Below are positions 6,419 through 11,219 of a DNA stretch of 11,219 nucleotides, one piece after another (the first letter of the stretch is position 1; each line of letters begins with the position of its first letter). Under the pieces are notes generated by a model that saw only the letters and a list, made by a program, of their open reading frames with translations, did no database searches and was not told where the DNA came from. Location: contig CAMFIY010000058.1 of NCBI GenBank assembly GCA_945952575.1, forward strand, positions 1 through 11,219. Reading direction: 5' to 3'. This stretch comes from an uncultured Leucobacter sp. (GTDB lineage Bacteria > Actinomycetota > Actinomycetes > Actinomycetales > Microbacteriaceae). The translations under genes and the position numbers were made by a program.

Positions 6419-7147
6419 GTGTCTGTCGAATCGCTCTTCCCGCGACGCGCGGTCGTCACCGGCGCCATGTCCGGCATCGGCCGATCCGCCGCCGAGCTCG
6501 TGCTCGCCGCCGGCGGCAGGGTGCTCGGGATCGACCGCACCGAAGACGCCTGGCAGGCGCCCGGTTTCTCGCCCCGCACGGCCGACATCACGGATCCGGA
6601 GGCGCTCAAGCGCGTCTTCGACGAGGCGGCCGAGGTGCTCGACGGCGCCCCCGACGCGCTGATCCACTGCGCGGGCATCTATCGATTCAAGGCGCTGCTC
6701 GAGCTCACCGCCGAGGAGTGGGAGCAGAGCATGCGGGTGAACAGCACGGGCTCGTTCCTCGTGGCCCAGGCCGCCGCCCGCGTCATGGGCGAGGGCGGGA
6801 TCGTGCTGCTCAGCTCGGTCGCCTACGCCCGCGGCGACGAGGGCGAGCCTGGGTCAGCCTACGCGGCGAGCAAGGGGGCGATCGTCTCGCTCACCCGGCA
6901 GCTCGCGGTCGAGCTCGGCTCCCGCGGGATCCGCGTGAACGCCGTGGCCCCCGGAGTGATCGACACTCCGATGACCACCATCGTGAACGACGCCGCCGCG
7001 ACCTCGGCCCTGCTGAGCCGGCTCCCCGCGAGGCGGCTCGGCACGGCCGAGGACGTCGCGACCGCCTGCCTCTTCCTCGCCGGCCCGGGAGCCGCCTATG
7101 TCACCGGCACGGTGCTCCCGGTCGACGGCGGCTACCTGGTCTCCTAG
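6419..7147 (+). CDS. Classical short-chain dehydrogenase/reductase, NAD(H)-type
   Basis: NAD(P)-dependent alcohol/ketone oxidoreductase of the Rossmann-fold SDR superfamily, 242 residues, cytosolic. TGAMSGIG (14-21) binds the dinucleotide. Asp39 at the end of the second strand (GRVLGIDR) suggests preference for NAD(H) over NADP(H). The HCAGIY segment replaces the usual NNAG. Active-site residues are Ser133, Tyr148 and Lys152 (SAYAASKGA), with two extra residues between Ser and Tyr compared with FabG. It ends with RVNAVAPGVIDTPM and TGTVLPVDGGYLVS, as in FabG-like proteins. The GTG start is supported by GGAG at 6410-6413, 5 bases upstream. Substrate unknown; it could oxidise a hydroxy acid, sugar or polyol. 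It follows the racemase gene on the same strand after a 94-base gap with a hairpin, so co-transcription is uncertain. Its stop overlaps the convergent permease gene. Confidence 0.92.
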   Translation: MSVESLFPRRAVVTGAMSGIGRSAAELVLAAGGRVLGIDRTEDAWQAPGFSPRTADITDPEALKRVFDEAAEVLDGAPDALIHCAGIYRFKALLELTAEEWEQSMRVNSTGSFLVAQAAARVMGEGGIVLLSSVAYARGDEGEPGSAYAASKGAIVSLTRQLAVELGSRGIRVNAVAPGVIDTPMTTIVNDAAATSALLSRLPARRLGTAEDVATACLFLAGPGAAYVTGTVLPVDGGYLVS

Positions 7148-8190
7148 GCGCCGCCCGCGGCGGACTCGGCATCGGCGTCCTCGTCCGCCTCCTCATGGCT
7201 CACCCAGTCCTGGAACCTGCCCCAGAGGGACCCGACGAACGGCACCAGCCCGCGCGGCATCAGCAGGATCACCACGAGCAGCACGACGCCGAGCGCGGCG
7301 ACCTTGACCTCGGGCACGTCTTGCAGCTGCATCTGCACGAACGAGATCAGCAGGGTGCCGATGATCGGCCCGATGATGGTCCCCATCCCGCCGACCACCA
7401 TCATCGTGACGAGCAGGGTCATCGCGCCGAGACCCATCAGCGTCGGCGAGGCGACCTTGAAGACGTGGGCGTACACGGCGCCGGCGACGCCGGCGAGGAA
7501 ACCGGAGATCGCGAAGATGAGCATCTGATAGGTCCGCTGGCCGATGCCGCGCGCGGACGCGAGCGCCGGGTTGTCCCGCATCGCGATCATGCCGTTGCCG
7601 AGGGGCGACCGGACGAGCGCGAGGACGATCAGAGTGGTCACGACCGCGAGGCCGAGGGCGACCCAGTAGTTGAGGTTCGCGGCGCTCCCCGCGGAGAAGC
7701 CGAAGCCGTCGAACCCAGAGAGACCGTAGGCGCCCCCGGTGACACCCGACTGATCGGCGATCACCAGGAGGCGCACGACCTCGGCGAACCCGAACGTCAG
7801 CAACGAGACGTAGATGCCGCGCAGGCGCAGGATCGGGATCGACAGCAGGAGCGCGAGCGCGCCCGAGAAGGCCCCGCTGACCAGGATGCTCAGCCAGGCC
7901 GGGAGCCCGAGGTGGATCGTGAGCAGCGCGGCCGCGTATGCGCCGAGCGCGTAGAAGGCCAACTGGCCGAAGTTCCACACGCCGCCGTAGCCGAGCACGA
8001 GGTTCCAGCTCTGATTCAGGGAGATCCAGATCATGGCCAGCGTCGCGGTCGTCAACCAGCTGCGATCGGGCACGATCATCGGCAGCGCCACCGCGAGTAC
8101 GAGCACCACGATCGAGATGATCACCCGGGGTCGGGGCCAGCCCATGGTGCGCGTGCTCCAGCGCTGCTGGACGGTTTCGGTCGCGCTCAT
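7144..8190 (-). CDS. livM: Branched-chain amino-acid type ABC transporter permease (LivM family)
   Basis: Inner-membrane permease, partner of the LivH-like subunit, forming the channel for the imported solute. The 348-residue product starts MSATETVQQRWSTRTMGWP, then has about eight to ten hydrophobic segments beginning near residue 23. The cytoplasmic coupling loop near residues 205-222 reads RDNPALASARGIGQRTYQ, where the ATPases dock. SWNLVLGYGGVWNFGQLAFYALGAY is characteristic of LivM. It ends with an acidic tail rich in Glu/Asp/Ala. The ATG overlaps the livH stop as ATGA, and AGGAGG (8198-8203) inside the end of livH sits 7 bases upstream, so translation is coupled. It is the last gene of the operon; its stop shares CTAG with the convergent dehydrogenase and leaves no room for a separate terminator. 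Confidence 0.93.
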   Translation of the reverse strand: MSATETVQQRWSTRTMGWPRPRVIISIVVLVLAVALPMIVPDRSWLTTATLAMIWISLNQSWNLVLGYGGVWNFGQLAFYALGAYAAALLTIHLGLPAWLSILVSGAFSGALALLLSIPILRLRGIYVSLLTFGFAEVVRLLVIADQSGVTGGAYGLSGFDGFGFSAGSAANLNYWVALGLAVVTTLIVLALVRSPLGNGMIAMRDNPALASARGIGQRTYQMLIFAISGFLAGVAGAVYAHVFKVASPTLMGLGAMTLLVTMMVVGGMGTIIGPIIGTLLISFVQMQLQDVPEVKVAALGVVLLVVILLMPRGLVPFVGSLWGRFQDWVSHEEADEDADAESAAGGA

Positions 8191-9074
8191 AGTCGGGCCT
8201 CCTGCGGCTTGCCGGCGATGCCGTAGGGGCGCACGATCAGCACCACCACGATCAGTGCGTAGAGGACGGGAAGCGCGTAGGTCGAGGTCCAGAAGATCGA
8301 GACCGCCGCCTGCACGAAACCGATGATGTACGCGGCGATGATCGTGCCGCGGGTACTGCCGAGGCCGGCGAAGATCGCCACGATCAGCGCCTGGAGCAGC
8401 GGTAGGTCGCCCATGGTCGGCGAGACGAAGTACACGGGGGCGAGCAGCACTCCGGCCAATCCGGCGAGCCCCGCGGCGAGACCCATCGTCAGCACGTAGG
8501 CGCGGCGGGCGGGGATGCCCATCAGCCGCGCGGCGTCGAGGTTCTGCGCCACGGCGACGATCGCGAGGCCGTAGCGGGACCTCGAGAGGAACACCCCGAG
8601 CAGTGCCAGCGCACCCACCGCTATCACCGCGGTGAGGATCTGCTGGAAGGTGATGAAGACGCCGTCGGTCAGGGTGATCCTTCCCTCGAGCAGGTTGGGG
8701 AAGTTCTTCTGCCGCGGACCGTAGATCAGCTGGACGACGTTCTGGACGATCGACGCGATGGCGAAGGTCGAGATGAACGCGGTCATCTCGAAGTCCACGC
8801 CCGCACGCCCGATGAGGCGGCTGATCCCGACTCCGTAGCTCAGCATGCCGAGTACCGCTGTGACGAGGACGGCCACGAGGATCGAGAGCCACGGCGAGAC
8901 GCCGAGGCCGTCGACGGTGACGTAGGCGGCGACGGCGCCGACCATCACCATGACGCCCTGGGCCATGTTGAGCACGCGGAGCGTGCCGTAGACGAGGCTC
9001 ATCCCGATCGTGATGAGGGCGAGCAACGACCCCTGCACGATCGTGCTGACGAGCGTCTGCAGTACGAGGTTCAT
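8187..9074 (-). CDS. livH: Branched-chain amino-acid type ABC transporter permease (LivH family)
   Basis: The second membrane subunit of the importer, 295 residues. The N-terminus (MNLVLQTLVSTIVQGSLLAL) leads straight into a membrane helix, followed by GMSLVYGTLRVLNMAQG, a well-conserved LivH stretch. About eight hydrophobic segments follow. The ATPase-coupling loop is near residues 176-190 (NLDAARLMGIPARRAY). The C-terminus ends VRPYGIAGKPQEARL. The frame stays open into livF, but that upstream part reads as a shadow of the ATPase gene, and the ATG at 9074 overlaps the livF stop as ATGA. The ribosome site is weak (a G-rich run), consistent with dependence on upstream translation. The substrate could be branched-chain amino acids, an amide, urea or another small solute; sequence alone does not decide. 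Confidence 0.93.
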   Translation of the reverse strand: MNLVLQTLVSTIVQGSLLALITIGMSLVYGTLRVLNMAQGVMVMVGAVAAYVTVDGLGVSPWLSILVAVLVTAVLGMLSYGVGISRLIGRAGVDFEMTAFISTFAIASIVQNVVQLIYGPRQKNFPNLLEGRITLTDGVFITFQQILTAVIAVGALALLGVFLSRSRYGLAIVAVAQNLDAARLMGIPARRAYVLTMGLAAGLAGLAGVLLAPVYFVSPTMGDLPLLQALIVAIFAGLGSTRGTIIAAYIIGFVQAAVSIFWTSTYALPVLYALIVVVLIVRPYGIAGKPQEARL

Positions 9075-9781
9075 TCTGCGACCCCCAGATAGGTCTCTCG
9101 GACGGCACGATCGTCGAGCACGTCCGCGGCGCCGCCTGAGCGCACGATCTCGCCGTTCTCGACCAGGTGGATCCGATCGGCGAGGGCCTGGCCGCGCCGG
9201 AAGTTCTCCTCGACGAGGAGCACGGTCATCCCGGAGTCGACGATGCGGCGCAGCTGCCGGTACACCTCGTCCACGATCACCGGGGCGAGGCCCAGGCTCG
9301 GCTCGTCGATCATGATCAGCCTGGCGTCGCCCATGAGCCCCCGCCCGATGGCGAGCATGCGGCGCTCGCCGCCCGAGAGCGTGCGTGCACGCTGGCCCTG
9401 GCGTTCGAGCAGCCTCGGGAAGATCTCGTAGACCTCTTCGATCCTGGCCTTGGCCCGCTTCGCCGCCGATCTGGTGAAGGCGCCGAGTTGCAGGTTCTCC
9501 GCCACCGTCATATCGGGGAACACCAGGTCGCCCTGGGGGATGTGGATGAGCCCGCGCTCGACGATCTTCTCGGCGCGCTCGCGGGTGATGTCCTCGCCGT
9601 CGAAGGCGATACTGCCCTCGCGCACCTTGATCAGCCCGCTGATCGCGCGCAGCAGCGTGGTCTTGCCGTGGCCGTTCGGGCCGACGAGCACCGCGCACTC
9701 CCCCGCGGGCACCTCGAGCGAGATGCCCTGCACGATCGTGGTCCCGCCGTATCCGGCGACCACTCCGTCAATGCTCAGCAT
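9071..9781 (-). CDS. livF: ABC transporter ATP-binding protein (LivF family)
   Basis: One of two ATPases powering the importer, at the cytoplasmic face; 236 residues from the ATG chosen. Walker A is GPNGHGKTT (34-42), with His where most relatives have Ala or Ser. The Q-loop reads IPQGDLVFPDMTV, where many LivF proteins have PEGR. The signature LSGGE is at 135-139 and Walker B LIMIDEPSLGL has Asp159-Glu160. A possible GTG start one codon earlier (9784) is less likely, since the AAGGAG at 9789-9794 is 7 bases from the ATG and only 4 from the GTG. Its start lies inside the end of livG (14-base overlap) and its stop overlaps the livH start, which implies translational coupling. All catalytic motifs look intact. 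Confidence 0.94.
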   Translation of the reverse strand: MLSIDGVVAGYGGTTIVQGISLEVPAGECAVLVGPNGHGKTTLLRAISGLIKVREGSIAFDGEDITRERAEKIVERGLIHIPQGDLVFPDMTVAENLQLGAFTRSAAKRAKARIEEVYEIFPRLLERQGQRARTLSGGERRMLAIGRGLMGDARLIMIDEPSLGLAPVIVDEVYRQLRRIVDSGMTVLLVEENFRRGQALADRIHLVENGEIVRSGGAADVLDDRAVRETYLGVAE

Positions 9782-10562
9782 CACCCGGCTCCTTCCCCTG
9801 GGTCGCCACTTCGTCGGCGCTCGTTCCCAGATAGACGCGGACGACCTCCGGATCGCTCATCACGGTCTTCGGCTCGCCCTGCAGCAGCGTTCTGCCCTGA
9901 TCCATGATCAGGATCCGATCCGACAGCGCCATCAGCGCGCGCATGACGTGCTCGATCAGCACGATGGTGACGCCCTGCTCCTCGTTGATCCGTCGCAGCA
10001 GCACGAGCAGCGCGTCGATCTCGTCGTCGGTCAGCCCGCCGAAGGGCTCGTCGAGGAAGAGCAGCTCGGGCGACGAGGCGAGCGCGGACGCGATCATGAG
10101 CCGCTTCTTGTCGTAGACCGGCAGATCACCCGACACCTCGTCGGCGCGATCCGCCAGGCCGACGAAGTCGAGCGCGGCCGCGGCCCGATCCCACACCTCG
10201 GGGTCGCGCTGCAGGCTCTTCCACCAGGGCTTCCCGGATCCGAAGTGGGCGCCGACGACCACGTTGCCCATGACGGTCTCGCTGTCGAACACCGACGGTT
10301 TCTGGAAGGTGCGCGTGATGCCCAGCCGGCAGATCTCATGGATCGAGGATCGGCTGATGTCCGCGCCGCGGAACAGGATCTCGCCGCCGGAGGCCTTGAC
10401 CATTCCCGTGACCACGTCGAAGAGCGTCGTCTTCCCGGCGCCGTTGGGGCCGGCGATCCCGAAGACCTCGCCCCGGGCGACCTCGAAGCTGACCTCGTTC
10501 ACAGCGGTGAGGCCGCCGTAGCGCTTGGTCGCCGCGCGGACCTCGAGCAATGGCTCTGCCAT
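9768..10562 (-). CDS. livG: ABC transporter ATP-binding protein (LivG family), altered signature motif
   Basis: Partner ATPase of LivF, 264 residues. Walker A GPNGAGKTT is at 38-46, the Q-loop RTFQKPSVF is intact, Walker B reads ELLFLDEP with Asp171-Glu172, and the H-loop IEHVM is present. It ends with DPEVVRVYLG, the LivG-type C-terminal segment. The ABC signature, usually LSGGQ or LAYGQQ in this family, reads LPVYDKK at 147-153 and lacks the glycine(s) that contact ATP across the dimer. This may mark a recognised subfamily or asymmetric ATP sites. The start is ATG 10562, 8 bases after the binding-protein stop. A GTG at 10574 overlapping that stop as GTGA is a real alternative, adding four residues. 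Neither has a strong ribosome site. Confidence 0.92.
   Translation of the reverse strand: MAEPLLEVRAATKRYGGLTAVNEVSFEVARGEVFGIAGPNGAGKTTLFDVVTGMVKASGGEILFRGADISRSSIHEICRLGITRTFQKPSVFDSETVMGNVVVGAHFGSGKPWWKSLQRDPEVWDRAAAALDFVGLADRADEVSGDLPVYDKKRLMIASALASSPELLFLDEPFGGLTDDEIDALLVLLRRINEEQGVTIVLIEHVMRALMALSDRILIMDQGRTLLQGEPKTVMSDPEVVRVYLGTSADEVATQGKEPGDAEH
9789..9794 (-). promoter_or_regulatory. Ribosome-binding site setting the LivF start
   Basis: AAGGAG on the minus strand lies inside livG, 7 bases before ATG 9781 and only 4 before the in-frame GTG 9784. The spacing favours the ATG as the livF start. Confidence 0.65.
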
Positions 10563-10570
10563 GACCGGCG

Positions 10571-11219
10571 TCACACCCACTTCGGCAGCTGGAACTCGCC
10601 GTTGGTGTAGGGCACCGGCGAGATGAGCGTCTGCTTGCCGCCCTGGATCTGGTAGGTCAGGTGCGGCATGCCGAGGCTCGGGTCGCTGACGCGGTCCGGG
10701 TACGGGATCGCGGTCAGTTCCTTGCTGTCGAGCGCATAGGTGCCCACGACGCCGCGGAACTTGGTCAGCATGACCGCCTCGCACACCTTCTCGAAATCGT
10801 CCACGTCGCCGGCGAGCGAGGCGGCCTGCGCCCAGAGGCGGAGGATGTCGTACTGCGCGCCGGACTGGCTGAGGCCGGCCACCGCGTTGTACGTGCTCTG
10901 GTAGCGCTCGCGGAAGGCGTCGCCCATCCCGTCGGGCAGGGTGCCGATGGTCGTCGACCAGATCACGCCGTCGGCCGCGTCGCCGGCGAGATCCAGGTAC
11001 TCCGGCACGCTCGGGCCGTACTGCTGGTAGAGCAGGGACGAGGTGGGTGCGGTGGCGAACTGCTTCGCGAAGCTCGCGAGATCGCCGGCGAGGTAGTCGG
11101 TGATGAAGATCAGCCCGGGCGGGTTGGAGCGGATCTTGGAGAGCTGGGGACCCCAATCGGCGTAGGGCACCGTCACCTCCTCGTCCATGGTGACCTTCCA
11201 GCCGAGCTCCGTGACGCCC
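10571..11219 (-). CDS. ABC transporter substrate-binding protein (periplasmic-binding type I, LivK-like), N-terminus off window
   Basis: Extracytoplasmic solute receptor for the importer, probably a lipoprotein in this group, though the signal region is outside the window. The last 215 residues are visible. They include GWKVTMDEEV, PPGLIFITDYLAGDLASFAKQF (a lobe-switching strand typical of receptor-family ligand-binding proteins), SLLYQQYGPSVPEYLDLAG, a Trp-rich helix segment DILRLWAQAASLAGD, and a C-terminus GEFQLPKWV like other LivK/UrtA-type proteins. The frame is open to the right edge. It is the first visible gene of the operon, 8 bases or less from livG. Ligand specificity cannot be read from this portion; branched-chain amino acids, amides or urea are all family possibilities. 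Confidence 0.9.
   Translation of the reverse strand, partial: GVTELGWKVTMDEEVTVPYADWGPQLSKIRSNPPGLIFITDYLAGDLASFAKQFATAPTSSLLYQQYGPSVPEYLDLAGDAADGVIWSTTIGTLPDGMGDAFRERYQSTYNAVAGLSQSGAQYDILRLWAQAASLAGDVDDFEKVCEAVMLTKFRGVVGTYALDSKELTAIPYPDRVSDPSLGMPHLTYQIQGGKQTLISPVPYTNGEFQLPKWV

Noticed and set aside
7148..7165. GC-rich inverted repeat near the end of livM as a terminator
   Set aside because: It is formed by Gly/Ala codons of the livM tail, has almost no loop and no T-tract, so coding composition explains it.
6718..8226. 502-codon plus-strand open frame spanning the dehydrogenase, livM and part of livH
   Set aside because: It is His/Asp/Arg-rich antisense and out-of-frame shadow sequence crossing three real genes with family motifs.
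8191..9108. Upstream extension of the livM frame across livH
   Set aside because: The extension is Arg/Pro-rich shadow sequence. The livM family N-terminus and ATGA overlap set the start at 8190.

Overview
The window is high-GC, densely packed bacterial DNA. It carries actinobacterial hallmarks: a rpoZ-metK-priA block, a PriA whose helicase motifs are degraded, several candidate leaderless starts, and GTG starts. The gene content fits Microbacteriaceae, possibly a Leucobacter-like organism. That assignment is an inference from protein character, not a database match.

Layout. Positions 1-3093, minus strand, hold the housekeeping block rpoZ, metK and priA (priA runs off the left edge). Genes for replication restart, S-adenosylmethionine synthesis and the RNA polymerase omega subunit lie in a row, with a strong hairpin between rpoZ and metK. 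Positions 3166-3831, minus strand, encode a conserved-looking protein of unknown function. It is divergent from a TesB-type acyl-CoA thioesterase at 3895-4764 on the plus strand. That gene runs tail-to-tail into a divergent SRAP (HMCES/YedK-like) protein at 4761-5486 on the minus strand; the two stop codons share one CTAG. A 148-base divergent intergenic region leads to two plus-strand enzyme genes: an aspartate/glutamate racemase family protein (5635-6324) and a classical short-chain dehydrogenase (6419-7147). The dehydrogenase converges on a five-gene minus-strand operon for a branched-chain/hydrophobic amino-acid type ABC importer, again with stop codons sharing CTAG. In transcription order this operon is substrate-binding protein (partial at the right edge), LivG-like ATPase, LivF-like ATPase, LivH-like permease and LivM-like permease. 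Its cistrons are joined by overlaps of a few bases.

How the genes may work together. The importer is complete apart from the N-terminus of its binding protein and is clearly one translationally coupled unit. The racemase and dehydrogenase beside it could process an imported amino or hydroxy acid, but they lie on the opposite strand and only proximity supports the link. I find no mobile element, CRISPR array, RNA gene, phage or defence module, and no convincing undescribed system. The main points for follow-up are the rpoZ-metK hairpin, the absence of coaBC and gmk from the usual block, the altered ABC signature in the LivG-like ATPase, the divergent SRAP protein, the unknown 221-residue protein and the two shared CTAG stop junctions. 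No stretch longer than 300 bases lacks a gene.
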